Assembly: GCA_048499435.1 (NCBI GenBank)
Contig: JASNZW010000001.1
Location: 682,001-746,000, forward strand
DNA: 64,000 bases
Reading direction: 5' to 3'
Source: DAOTWC01 sp048499435
GTDB lineage: Bacteria > Chloroflexota > Anaerolineae > Aggregatilineales > Phototrophicaceae
Position 1 is the stretch's first letter; every line of letters begins with the position of its first letter. The position numbers and the translations under genes were made by a program. Positions 43,415-54,286 of this stretch are shown piece by piece. The notes under the pieces were generated by a model. The model was not told the origin of the DNA, did no database searches, and was given only the letters and a program-made list of their open reading frames with translations.

Positions 43415-44173
43415 ATGGCCCGCATCGTTATTCTCGGTTCCGCGGCGGTGGTGTCGGACGCCGCGCACGATAACACGCATTTCGTCCTGCTTGGCGAGCG
43501 CAGCGCCCCGATTCTGGTGGACTGCGGCTCGAACCCGCTGGGCAAGCTCAAGAACCTGGGCATCAGCGACGACGGGCTGGGCGACGTGATCCTGACGCAC
43601 TTTCACCCGGATCACGTCTCCGGGATGCCGAACATGCTGATGCACATGTGGCAGTTGGGGCGGCAGGCGCCGCTGCGCTTCTACGGCCTGCCCCACTGCA
43701 TCAACCGCGCTGAGGACCTGATGTCGGCGTTTCAGTGGGAGGCGTGGCCGGGGTTCTTCCCGGTGATGTTCCACCGCGTGCGCGAGCGCAGCGGCGCCCC
43801 GGTGCTGGAAAACGACGAGTTTCGCATCACCGCCTGGCCGGTCAAACACTTTATCCCCACCATCGGCCTGCGCATCGAGAACAAGCTCACCGGCCGGGTG
43901 CTGGCCTACACCTGCGACACCGAGCCAACGGCCTCGCTGGCGGAGCTGTGCGCCGGGGCTGACCTGCTCATCCACGAGGCGGCGGGCGAGGGCCAGGGCC
44001 ATTCCAGCGCGCGCAACGCCGGCGAAACCGCCACCCACTGCCAGGCGCGCGCCCTGTACCTGATCCACTATCAGGTGTGGAACACCGACCCGCAGCTTAT
44101 CGTGCCGGAAGCGCAGCAGACATTCACCGGCCCGGTGAGCCTCAGCCGCGACTTCGACGAATACGAATTTTAG
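43415..44173 (+). CDS. Metallo-beta-lactamase-fold hydrolase (RNase Z-like)
   Basis: A 252-residue cytosolic protein. The metal-binding motif THFHPDHVSG (residues about 59-68), CDTEPT with the bridging Asp near residue 168, and LLIHEAAG follow the order of RNase Z/ArsA-type MBL proteins. It lacks the longer exosite arm of typical RNase Z and may be a phosphodiesterase or other hydrolase. The final metal histidine is probably in IHYQVW. The ATG at MARIVILGS is chosen; the frame is open upstream but has no MBL similarity there. Confidence 0.8.
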   Translation: MARIVILGSAAVVSDAAHDNTHFVLLGERSAPILVDCGSNPLGKLKNLGISDDGLGDVILTHFHPDHVSGMPNMLMHMWQLGRQAPLRFYGLPHCINRAEDLMSAFQWEAWPGFFPVMFHRVRERSGAPVLENDEFRITAWPVKHFIPTIGLRIENKLTGRVLAYTCDTEPTASLAELCAGADLLIHEAAGEGQGHSSARNAGETATHCQARALYLIHYQVWNTDPQLIVPEAQQTFTGPVSLSRDFDEYEF

Positions 44174-44187
44174 GGCCGCCGCTCCAG

Positions 44188-44234
44188 AAAAAAAACAGAA
44201 CCCCTGGCCGTCTTTCACGGCGTCAGGGGTTCTG
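44188..44234 (-). terminator. Intrinsic terminator of clpC
   Basis: Arms CAGAACCCCTG and CAGGGGTTCTG, with an inner GCCG/CGGC pairing. Eight T residues follow on the minus strand. It lies between the convergent MBL and clpC genes. Confidence 0.9.
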
Positions 44235-44258
44235 CGCGCTGTTGATACGCCGCGCGCT

Positions 44259-46751
<2,493 letters not shown>

Positions 46752-46857
46752 GGTTCAGTTCCTCCGTCATGCGTGGCCTGACGGCCACTCTGTTACCTGC
46801 ATTGCACCAACAAACCCGCAGAACGTCACCTTCACGGCATTTACACAGTCCACAATT

Positions 46858-46866
46858 ATTATAGCA
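46858..46866 (-). promoter_or_regulatory. Putative clpC promoter
   Basis: Extended -10 TGCTATAAT about 107 bases upstream of clpC; a weak TATTGG lies at the -35 position. No CIRCE or CtsR-like operator is recognised in the 293 bases between clpC and the next gene. Confidence 0.55.
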
Positions 46867-46934
46867 GGCCCCTGCAAATCCCAATAACCCTGATTTATCA
46901 ACACTCCATTAGAAGTTTGGCCGCCGGCCCCGCC

Positions 46935-46964
46935 TTGCCGACTCCCGTCATTCGCTGCTACAGT
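46935..46964 (+). promoter_or_regulatory. Putative promoter of the glycosyltransferase-like gene
   Basis: TTGCCG (-35), an 18-base spacer and TACAGT (-10) preceded by TGC (extended -10). Confidence 0.45.
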
Positions 46965-47044
46965 AAGCGGGTGGTGCGGATCAGCGGTCGGTGGGTGTGG
47001 ATGGGCGGGGCAGATTTACGGCGCGCGTTTTCAAGCGGGGCGAT

Positions 47045-48607
47045 ATGACCCGCCGTGACTGGCTGACGCTGGCCGGGCTGGTGGCGCTGGTGCTGGCGCT
47101 GGCGCTGCCGGTGCTGACGTACCCGCCGGGCCGCGACCAGGGCGAGTTCGCCACTATCGCGCGCGGCCTGCTCGACGGCAAGACGCCGTATGTGGACCTG
47201 TGGAACCCCAAGCCGCCGGCGGTCTTTTACGTCTACGCGCTGTTTATCGGCGCGTTCGGGCGCACCACTGAGGCGCTGCGGCTGATTGATTTCGCCGTCG
47301 TGCCGCCGGTGATGGCCGCGCTCTACTGGCTGGGGCTGCGCCTGGGGAACCGGCGCGCGGCCTTCTTCGCCGCGCTGATCTTCGCCGCCTTCTATTTCAG
47401 CGAGACATTCTGGACGCTGTCACAGAACGACGGCATCGCGCTGCTGCCGATGGCGCTGGCGGCGGTGTGCGCGCTGAAAGCGGCGGACGCGCCCGGCAGC
47501 GGGCGCGGCGCGCTGTGGGCCTTCGGCGCGGGTGTGTTCAGCGCGGCGGCGCTGTGGTTCAAATACCCATTCGCGCTGTTTGGCGCGGCGCTGGCGCTGG
47601 GCTATGCGCTGGCTATCCCGCGCGCGGCGCGCACGCCGCCGGCCCTCGCGAGGGCGGCGCTGGCTTTTGGCGCGGGCGGCGCGCTGATCGTCGGCGCGGG
47701 CGTGGTCTATCTGGCGCAGATCGGCGCGCTGGCGGCGCTGATCGAGAGCGCGCGCGTCACCGCGCAGTACACGGCGCTGACGTTCAACCTGGCGGACCTG
47801 GCGCAGCTCATGGGCGCGGCGCTCGGCTTTCGCTGGCGCCACTGGGGGCTGCTGTGGCTGCTGGCGGCGCTGTGGTTCGTCACCGGGCGCGTGGGGGCGG
47901 CGCGCCGGCGCGCCTGGTGGCTGGTGCTGCTGTGGGCGCTGGCCGGGCTGCTGATCATGCTGGCGCAGGCCAAAGGCTACGATTATCACTGGCTGCCGCT
48001 GCTGCCGCCGCTGGCGCTGCTGGCCGCTGACGCGCTCGACCGGCTGCTCGCGCTGGCGGCGCGGCGCGGGCTGGCGCGGCGCGACGGGACGCCGGCGGCG
48101 GCGCTGTGCGCGCTGCTGCTGCTGGCGCTGCTGGCGGTCCCCATGTGGACGCGCGCCTGGCCTTACCTCACCGGCGCGCAGGACCAGCAGGCGTATTACA
48201 GCCGCTTTCAGGCGGGCGAGGACTTCAACGCCGGCGAGTCGCTGGCGATGGCCAGCCTGCTGCGCGAGCGCGTCGTCCCCGGCGATTCGCTCTACATCTG
48301 GGGCTTCCGCCCGGAGGTTTACTACCTCAGCGGGCTGAACCCGGCCACGCGCTTTATCTTTCAGTTTCCGCTGGTGGGCGCGTGGTATCCGGCGGAGTGG
48401 CGCGAGGAAAACGCCGAGGTGCTGTGGGCGGCGCTGCCGCCGTATACGCTGGTGCTCCAGGCGGATTACATGCCCTGGGTGACCGGGCGGGATGAGGATT
48501 CAAATACGCTGCTGCAAGAGTATAATGCACTCAACGACTGGTTGATTTTCAACTACGCGCCTGAAGCGCAGATCGGCAATTTCTTTGTATGGCGACGCAA
48601 AACATAA
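47045..48607 (+). CDS. Membrane glycosyltransferase, ArnT/PMT-like (GT39/GT83 type)
   Basis: A 520-residue polytopic protein with about ten to twelve hydrophobic helices and a soluble C-terminal part. After the first helix the loop GRDQGEFATIARGLLDGKTPYVDLWNPKPP has the acidic pair and P-x-D-x-W-N-x-K-P-P pattern typical of polyprenyl-phosphate sugar transferases of the PMT_2 class. It probably transfers a sugar to a lipid, glycan or protein outside the membrane. The ATG MTRRDWLT is chosen, as the upstream extension is not hydrophobic. It overlaps the next gene by 19 bases. Confidence 0.75.
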   Translation: MTRRDWLTLAGLVALVLALALPVLTYPPGRDQGEFATIARGLLDGKTPYVDLWNPKPPAVFYVYALFIGAFGRTTEALRLIDFAVVPPVMAALYWLGLRLGNRRAAFFAALIFAAFYFSETFWTLSQNDGIALLPMALAAVCALKAADAPGSGRGALWAFGAGVFSAAALWFKYPFALFGAALALGYALAIPRAARTPPALARAALAFGAGGALIVGAGVVYLAQIGALAALIESARVTAQYTALTFNLADLAQLMGAALGFRWRHWGLLWLLAALWFVTGRVGAARRRAWWLVLLWALAGLLIMLAQAKGYDYHWLPLLPPLALLAADALDRLLALAARRGLARRDGTPAAALCALLLLALLAVPMWTRAWPYLTGAQDQQAYYSRFQAGEDFNAGESLAMASLLRERVVPGDSLYIWGFRPEVYYLSGLNPATRFIFQFPLVGAWYPAEWREENAEVLWAALPPYTLVLQADYMPWVTGRDEDSNTLLQEYNALNDWLIFNYAPEAQIGNFFVWRRKT

Positions 48608-49020
48608 CCCAACCAGTTACCCTGCGGGTGGCCCAGCGCGGCGACGTGGAGATCATCAGCCGCTTTATCCAGCCGTTCGTGGACGACGGCATCCTGCTCG
48701 AACGCACTTACGACGAGATCGAACAGTGGCTGCCGCACTTTTTCATCGCTGAGGCCGGCGGCGAGGTCGTGGGCTGCGCCGCGCTGGAGGTCTATTCGCG
48801 CAAGCTGGCGGAGGTGCGCAGCCTGGCGGTGTCGCCCAAAGCGCAGGGCATGGGCGTAGGGCGGATGCTGGTGCAGGCCTGCATTGACCTGGCGCGCAAG
48901 CTGAACATCCTGGAGGTGATGGCGATCACGTCGTCAGACGAGTTCTTCCGGGCGTGCGGTTTCGATTTCACGCTGCCGGGCGAGAAAAAAGCGCTCTTTA
49001 TCCAGACGCGCGACCGGTGA
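48589..49020 (+). CDS. GNAT family N-acetyltransferase, N-acetylglutamate synthase-like
   Basis: A 143-residue acetyl-CoA-dependent transferase. The CoA-binding motif is RSLAVSPKAQGMGVGRMLVQA (V-x-x-x-x-Q/R-G-x-G-x-G/A), preceded by FFIAEAGGEVVGCAALEVY and followed by FFRACGFDF. This order is that of the short ArgA-type N-acetyltransferases that can make N-acetylglutamate for arginine synthesis, but no arg gene is nearby. The substrate stays open. It is translationally coupled to the membrane transferase gene. Confidence 0.8.
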   Translation: MATQNITQPVTLRVAQRGDVEIISRFIQPFVDDGILLERTYDEIEQWLPHFFIAEAGGEVVGCAALEVYSRKLAEVRSLAVSPKAQGMGVGRMLVQACIDLARKLNILEVMAITSSDEFFRACGFDFTLPGEKKALFIQTRDR

Positions 49021-49063
49021 GCGCGGTTCGCGACAACTCGCTATAGAACGCGCGTGCGGTTTG

Positions 49064-49072
49064 TGGTATACT
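49064..49072 (+). promoter_or_regulatory. Putative ssb promoter
   Basis: Extended -10 TGGTATACT; a weak TAGAAC lies 17 bases upstream. It precedes ssb by about 80 bases. Confidence 0.45.
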
Positions 49073-49151
49073 GCAACTGTAAAGATTGCGCCGGGCGTGC
49101 GAGTAGTTTAACATCGCGCCATGAGTGGGCAGCAGACGGGAGAACAGCACA

Positions 49152-49565
49152 ATGGCTGGGTGGACGCAGACAATCATCGTTGGCAATGTAGGCCGTGACG
49201 CGCAGCTTCGCTACACGCAAAGCGGCATTCCTGTGTGCGACTTCAGCGTCGCCGTGACGCGGCGCACAGGCCGCCGCGACGACCCTGACCGCACGGAAAA
49301 AACCAGTTGGTACCGGGTCACCTGCTGGCGCCAGCTCGCGGAGACCGCTTCCCAGTATGTGCGGAAGGGCACGCAGATCATGGTGGTCGGGACTATTGAG
49401 GCGTCCGCTTACCTGGACAAAAGCGGGCAGCCCACCGCCTCGCTCGATTTAACGGCTGACAACTTTCAGCTTCTGGGCAGCCGCGCAGACGCCGAGGCGC
49501 GCAGCGGTGGCAGCTACGACGACTTCGCGCCGCCGCCTGAGGACACAGGCGAGATTCCGTTTTAA
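49152..49565 (+). CDS. ssb: Single-stranded DNA-binding protein
   Basis: A 137-residue SSB with one OB fold (residues 1-105): QTIIVGNVGRDAQLRYTQSGIPVCDFSVAVTRR, TSWYRVTCWRQLAETASQYVRKG and LDLTADNFQLLG. The short acidic tail ends in DTGEIPF, the usual partner-binding tip. The tail is shorter than in E. coli. The ATG MAGWTQT with GGGAG upstream is chosen. It is a stand-alone ssb, not in the rpsF-ssb-rpsR operon, so a paralogue may exist elsewhere. Confidence 0.93.
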   Translation: MAGWTQTIIVGNVGRDAQLRYTQSGIPVCDFSVAVTRRTGRRDDPDRTEKTSWYRVTCWRQLAETASQYVRKGTQIMVVGTIEASAYLDKSGQPTASLDLTADNFQLLGSRADAEARSGGSYDDFAPPPEDTGEIPF

Positions 49566-49608
49566 GCTCCACAGCCCGCTGGCGCTAATTTAAGAAGGCA
49601 AAACAGGC

Positions 49609-50379
49609 ATGATTCGGCTGCTCATGGCGGCGCTGCTGTTGTTCGCAACAGCCTGCGTCACCAACACCACCCCCGGCGCGAACTCCACGCCGACGGCGAC
49701 CGCGCTGGCCGCGGACGCCACGCGCGCAGCGGCGACGGCGCAGGCCGCCCCTGTCGCCACCGCCACCCACGATACCGAACAGTTCCCGCCGCTGGCGCAG
49801 CTTGAGCAGACCGGGACGCCGGGCTTCGCGGCCAGCGCCGCCGGGAACGCGCCCACGTCGCAGATTGATAGCGGCGCGCTGACGGCCGCCGCGATCGTCG
49901 CCCAAGCGACGGCGCAGGCCCAGGGCGCGGCGCAGCCATCCGCCGCGCAGGCCGGCTGCGCGCCGTCAGCCTTCAGCGCCAGCCTCGACACGCTGGCGGC
50001 GCAGGCGCGCGCCGCGCTGGAGAGCGCCGGGCTGGCGCCGTCTGCCGTGACCATGGCCAGCGTCGGCATCGCCGGGGCGGGCGCGGGCTGCGCGGATCTG
50101 CTGCCGCTGTACACAACGCTGGCGATCACGCTGCTGGCTGACAGCCTGGACGACGCAGCGGCGCTGGCCGCCGCGGTCGAGCAGGCGCTGGCCGCGCTGG
50201 CGGCGATCCCCCCGGCCAGCCTGCCGGGCGCGCACCCGCCGCTGCTGGCGCTCACGTTCAGCGCGGGCGCTGAGCCGCCGCTGGCGTTCGTCGTGCCCTA
50301 TCAGGCGGCGCATGAGGCTTACGCCGCCGGGCTGCGCGGCGCTGGCCTGCTGGCGCTGCTGGCCCCGATCGCGCCTTAA
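49609..50379 (+). CDS. Ala/Thr-rich lipoprotein of unknown function
   Basis: A 256-residue exported lipoprotein: hydrophobic signal MIRLLMAALLLFATAC with the lipobox cysteine at 16. An Ala/Thr linker (about 18-55) follows, then a small domain with two cysteine-containing turns (AGCAPSAF and GAGCADLL) that may form a disulfide, and an Ala-rich helical region. The linker resembles the AQAT repeats of the VWA protein at 40020-43193. No known family is recognised. It is 43 bases after ssb and may be cotranscribed. Confidence 0.6.
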   Translation: MIRLLMAALLLFATACVTNTTPGANSTPTATALAADATRAAATAQAAPVATATHDTEQFPPLAQLEQTGTPGFAASAAGNAPTSQIDSGALTAAAIVAQATAQAQGAAQPSAAQAGCAPSAFSASLDTLAAQARAALESAGLAPSAVTMASVGIAGAGAGCADLLPLYTTLAITLLADSLDDAAALAAAVEQALAALAAIPPASLPGAHPPLLALTFSAGAEPPLAFVVPYQAAHEAYAAGLRGAGLLALLAPIAP

Positions 50380-50425
50380 ATCGCCGCCCGGCCAGGGCGC
50401 GGCGCGCCGCAGAAAGCGAGAACAG

Positions 50426-51499
50426 ATGCGCAAAGCCGTGCTGGTCGGGACCGGGGCGATCGCCCCGGCGCACGTGGCTGCCTGCCGCGACAACGCGGCG
50501 CGCGTCACGCTGACCGCCGCCATGAACCCGAACCTGGCCCGCGCGCGCGCCTTCTGCCGCGCGCACAACATTCCCACCGCCTATGACGATCTCGGCGCGC
50601 TGCTGGCCGCCGAAAAGCCCGACCTGGCGCTGATCGCCACGCCGCCCGCCGTTCACGCCGCCCAGATCATCGCCTGCCTGGAGGCGGGCGCGTGGGCGCT
50701 GTGCGAGAAGCCGTTCTGCGCTTCGCTGGCCGAACTCGACCGCATCGAAGCGGCAGAACGGCGCACCGGCCAGCGCGCCGCCAGCGTGTTTCAGGTGCGC
50801 TTTGGCGCGGCAGGCCAGCGCCTGAAACAGCTCATTGACGCCGGCGAGCTGGGCCGCCCGCTGCTGGCCGTGTGCCATACGCTGTGGTTCCGCGACGCCG
50901 CTTACTACGCCGCGCGCTGGCGCGGCAGGTGGGCCAGCGAAGCCGGCGGCACGGTGATGGCGCACGGCATTCACGAGCTTGACCTGCTGCTGTGGCTGCT
51001 GGGCGGCTGGCACACGGTGCGCGCGGCCGCCGCCACGCTCGACCACGATATCGAGGTGGAGGACGCGGCGGCGGCGGTCGTCACGTTCGAGAACGGCGCG
51101 CTGGCGAGCGTGATCAGCAGCGCGGTGTCGCCGCGCCAGCAAACTTATCTGCGGCTGGACTTTCAGCGCGCCACCGTCGAGGCGCGCCACCTCTACGGCT
51201 ACACCAGCGCGGACTGGTCCTACACCCTGCCGCCCGGCGTGGACGACCCCGCGCGGCTGGCGCGCTGGCGCGTGGTCGAGCGCGATTACCCGTCATCGCT
51301 GGGGGCGCAGCTCGCGGCCCTGCTGGACGCATACGACCAGGGCGCACCCCCGCCGGTCAGCGGGGCTGACCTGCGGCGCACGCTGGCGTTCGTGGCCGCG
51401 CTCTACAAAAGCGCTTTCAGCGGCCAGCCGGTGCGCCAGGGCGACATCACGCCCGCCGACCCCTTTTACCACGCCATGAACGGCGCGCCCACGCTATAA
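50426..51499 (+). CDS. Gfo/Idh/MocA family NAD(P)-dependent oxidoreductase
   Basis: A 357-residue dehydrogenase-like protein. The Rossmann loop is VGTGAIAPAHVAAC (7-20), the conserved cofactor-site lysine is in EKPF (94-97), and GGTVMAHGIHELDLL carries the H-x-x-D substrate-site motif. The family oxidises or epimerises sugars and cyclitols. The ATG at MRKAVLVGTG matches the family start. It is followed 42 bases later by the DUF1028 gene; no other sugar genes lie nearby, so the substrate is unknown. Confidence 0.88.
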   Translation: MRKAVLVGTGAIAPAHVAACRDNAARVTLTAAMNPNLARARAFCRAHNIPTAYDDLGALLAAEKPDLALIATPPAVHAAQIIACLEAGAWALCEKPFCASLAELDRIEAAERRTGQRAASVFQVRFGAAGQRLKQLIDAGELGRPLLAVCHTLWFRDAAYYAARWRGRWASEAGGTVMAHGIHELDLLLWLLGGWHTVRAAAATLDHDIEVEDAAAAVVTFENGALASVISSAVSPRQQTYLRLDFQRATVEARHLYGYTSADWSYTLPPGVDDPARLARWRVVERDYPSSLGAQLAALLDAYDQGAPPPVSGADLRRTLAFVAALYKSAFSGQPVRQGDITPADPFYHAMNGAPTL

Positions 51500-51541
51500 T
51501 CCCGCGTCAGATGGCAGGGTGAGCTAAAAGGAAAGGGCGCT

Positions 51542-52489
51542 ATGGCAGCGGTAGGCAGCACCTATGCAGCGCTTTTCAGCACATACAGCATCACCGCGCG
51601 CGACCCGGAAACAGGCGAGCTGGGCGTGGCCGTGCAAACGCATCAGATGTGCGTTGGGCACGTCGTTCCCTGGCTGCTGCCGGGCGTGGGCGCGCTGGCA
51701 GCGCAGTCATTGAGCAACATCAGCTTTGGTCCGCTGGGGCTGGCGCTGCTGCGCGCGGGCGTGCCCGCGCCGCACGTGGTGGCGGCGCTGGTGGCGTCTG
51801 ACGGCCAGGCGCACCGCCGCCAGCTCGCGGTGGTGGACGCCGAAGGCCGCGCCGCCGCGCACACCGGCGCGGGCTGCATCGCCGTCGCCGCGCACCGGTT
51901 GGGCGCGGGCTACAGCGTCCAGGCCAACATGATGACCAACACGACCGTCGTGGACGCGATGGCCGCCGCCTACGAACAGGCCAGCGGTGACCTGGCGCAG
52001 CGCATGCTGGCCGCGCTCGCGGCGGCCCAGGCTGAAGGCGGCGACATTCGCGGGATGCAGTCGGCGGCGCTCAAAGTCGTGCCGGGCGACGCCCGCCAGC
52101 CGGCCTGGGCGGCGCGCTATGACCTGCGCGTGGACGAACACGACAACCCGCTGGCTGAGCTGGCGCGGCTGGCGCGGCTGCGCGGCGCGCAGCTTGCTGA
52201 CCAGCGCGGCCACGAGGCGCTGAACGCCGGCGACCGCGGCGGCGCGCTGGCGCTGTGGGCGCAGGCCCGCGCCCAGGCCCCGGAGCTGGAGGAAATGGCC
52301 TTCTGGCAGGCGCTGGCGCTGGCCGACGATCACGCCGATATCGCGGCCGCCGCCGCCATTCTGCGCCCGGCGCTGGCCGCCGACCCGCGCCGCGATCACT
52401 GGCTGGACCTGATCCAGCGGCTGAGCGTCTGCGGGCTGATCGCGCGCGAGGGCGCGGGCGAGGACCTGCTCGCGGCACTGCTGGCGTGA
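51542..52489 (+). CDS. DUF1028 family protein, Ntn-hydrolase-like, with C-terminal helical repeats
   Basis: A 315-residue protein. The first ~200 residues match DUF1028: YSITARDPETGELGVAVQTHQMCVG, VVPWLLPGVGALAAQSLSN, and SVQANMMTN. The family is thought to have an Ntn-hydrolase fold, function unsettled. The last ~100 residues (GGALALWAQARAQAPELEEMAFW) look like TPR-type helices. GGAAAGGG precedes the ATG. It ends before a 262-base gap containing the promoter of the diterpene operon. Confidence 0.82.
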   Translation: MAAVGSTYAALFSTYSITARDPETGELGVAVQTHQMCVGHVVPWLLPGVGALAAQSLSNISFGPLGLALLRAGVPAPHVVAALVASDGQAHRRQLAVVDAEGRAAAHTGAGCIAVAAHRLGAGYSVQANMMTNTTVVDAMAAAYEQASGDLAQRMLAALAAAQAEGGDIRGMQSAALKVVPGDARQPAWAARYDLRVDEHDNPLAELARLARLRGAQLADQRGHEALNAGDRGGALALWAQARAQAPELEEMAFWQALALADDHADIAAAAAILRPALAADPRRDHWLDLIQRLSVCGLIAREGAGEDLLAALLA

Positions 52490-52638
52490 CGCCCGCGCCG
52501 CCGGGGGCAAGCGCGCTTTCTTCAGGCAAGGCCGTCCTGGTCTATTTCCTGATAAATAGCGGCCAGCTAACGCCTCATCGCGAACGTTACAGTTTTGTAT
52601 AGGAACCTGTAAACGCGCGTGATTGGCGGCGCAAGTGC

Positions 52639-52666
52639 TTGCCCGCCTCTCACAAAGCACTATAAT
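52639..52666 (+). promoter_or_regulatory. Promoter of the putative diterpenoid/two-component operon
   Basis: TTGCCC (-35, four of six), a 16-base spacer and a perfect TATAAT. The leader to the first start codon is about 80 bases. The remaining bases from 52490 show no coding gene. Confidence 0.65.
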
Positions 52667-52751
52667 GCTTAAAGTAATATCGGCGAACCATGAATAGCTC
52701 AATGCAGTTATTGTGCCGTGCTCAGGCTGCAAACCAGGAGGCAGAGAAGCA

Positions 52752-54284
52752 GTGGACCGGGAACTGTACAGCGTTCAGTGCAGCGTGAATGAAACTGGCC
52801 TGCCGGCTGTTGAGGCAGTCGCGGCGGCCGCGGCGGATGTCGTGCGCCAGTTGGGCGGCGGGCTGGTAGACTACGCCGCCTACGACACCGCCTGGACCGC
52901 GCGCCTTGCGCCGTATTACCCGGAATATGGCTTTGATCGCGCCGTTGAGTGGCTGCGACGCAGCCAGCACCCTGACGGGACCTGGGGCGCGCTGCCGCTG
53001 CACTACCATGACCGCTTTATCTCGACGCTGGCGGCGGTGGTGGCCCTGCAGGAAGCGGGCGGCGAGCCGCGCGACCGGCGGCGCGTTAAACGCGGGGAAG
53101 ACGCGCTGTGGAAGCTGATCGGCAAACTGGGGCACGACGACAGCGACACGGTCGGCTTTCCCATCCTCTCTGCGTCGCTGGCGGAGGAAGCGCTGGCCCT
53201 GGGGCTGGATGTGCCGCTGGCCCCGGTGCGCTACGCCGGGCCGTATAAGAAAAAGGTGGCCGCCCTGCTCGACCAGCCGCTGCGCCAGTGGCGCGGCCAC
53301 ACGCTCAGCTTTTCGCTGGAGGCGCTGCGGCACGCGGTGAACGGCGACGACGACGTGCTCGAATCAAACTTCTCGGTCGGCAGCTCGCCCGCCGCGACCG
53401 CCGGCTACCTGATGACGCGGCGCGACGAGCGCGCGCTGGCCTACCTCAGCGGCCTGCTGGCGCGCGACGCCAGCGGCGCGATGGCGGCTATGGACCCGAT
53501 CGACGTTTTCGAGACCGCCTGGGTGGTGTCGCACCTGAGCGCGGCGGGCATGATCCACCCGGATATGCCCCCGGTCCGGCGCGCGCTGGATCACCTGTGG
53601 TCGCTGTGGTCGAATGACAGGGGAACCAGCTACTCGTCATTTTTCGCCATCACCGATATTGACGACACCGCCGCCGCGTTCAGCGCGCTTCAGTGGGGCG
53701 GGTATCCGGTTGATGTGGGCGTGTTTGGCTGCTACGAGACGCCCGAACATTTCGCCTGCTACCCCGGCGAGACAAACCCGTCGCTGAGCGCGCATATCCG
53801 GCTGATTAAGGCGCTGCGCACCCAGCCGGACGCGCCGCAGGCGCGCGCCTGGCTGGTGAAAGCGGTGCGGGCGCTGCGGCTGCTGGACGAAAACGGGTCG
53901 TTCTGGTGGGATAAATGGCACGCATCGCCGTACTATGTGAACAGCGCCGCGCTGCCGGTGCTGCACGGCATCGCGGATGATCTGGCCCGGACGCGCCTCA
54001 AGTGGATTCTGCGCACGCAGAACGACGATGGCGGCTGGGGCTACCTGGGCACTTCGACGCCGGAGGAAACCGCCTATGTGCTGGAGGCGCTGCTGTACTG
54101 GGACGAGCAGGTTGAGCGCCTGCCCGCCGGCGCGCTCGAAGCGGGCGTCCGCTACCTGCGGCCCCACGCGCTGGCGCAGCGGTTCCCGGCGCTGTACATC
54201 GCCAAGACGCTGTTCACGCCCACGCGGGTAGTCCAGTCCGCGATCCTGGGCGCGCTTTACCGCTACTACCGGCGGGCCAACTGA
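52752..54284 (+). CDS. Class II diterpene cyclase (copalyl/halimadienyl/kolavenyl diphosphate synthase-like)
   Basis: A soluble 510-residue protein of the size of bacterial class II diterpene cyclases such as Rv3377c (about 500). These enzymes protonate and cyclise geranylgeranyl diphosphate and keep the diphosphate. The general-acid motif DxDD is Asp302-Ile-Asp-Asp305 in ITDIDDTAAAF. Other family marks are YAAYDTAWTARL (about 41-52), SQHPDGTWG (71-79) and the QW-like TQNDDGGWGYLG near residue 430. No DDxxD class I motif is present, so a second enzyme must act on the product; the Rv3378c-like gene of this operon is the candidate. The GTG has AGGAGG ten bases upstream. Product stereochemistry cannot be read. 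Confidence 0.9.
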   Translation: MDRELYSVQCSVNETGLPAVEAVAAAAADVVRQLGGGLVDYAAYDTAWTARLAPYYPEYGFDRAVEWLRRSQHPDGTWGALPLHYHDRFISTLAAVVALQEAGGEPRDRRRVKRGEDALWKLIGKLGHDDSDTVGFPILSASLAEEALALGLDVPLAPVRYAGPYKKKVAALLDQPLRQWRGHTLSFSLEALRHAVNGDDDVLESNFSVGSSPAATAGYLMTRRDERALAYLSGLLARDASGAMAAMDPIDVFETAWVVSHLSAAGMIHPDMPPVRRALDHLWSLWSNDRGTSYSSFFAITDIDDTAAAFSALQWGGYPVDVGVFGCYETPEHFACYPGETNPSLSAHIRLIKALRTQPDAPQARAWLVKAVRALRLLDENGSFWWDKWHASPYYVNSAALPVLHGIADDLARTRLKWILRTQNDDGGWGYLGTSTPEETAYVLEALLYWDEQVERLPAGALEAGVRYLRPHALAQRFPALYIAKTLFTPTRVVQSAILGALYRYYRRAN

Positions 54285-54286
54285 CC

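Noticed and set aside
52690..52788. A 32-codon leader frame overlapping the start of the diterpene cyclase
   Set aside because: It has no ribosome-binding site and no run of regulatory codons; the AGGAGG lies inside it and serves the cyclase.
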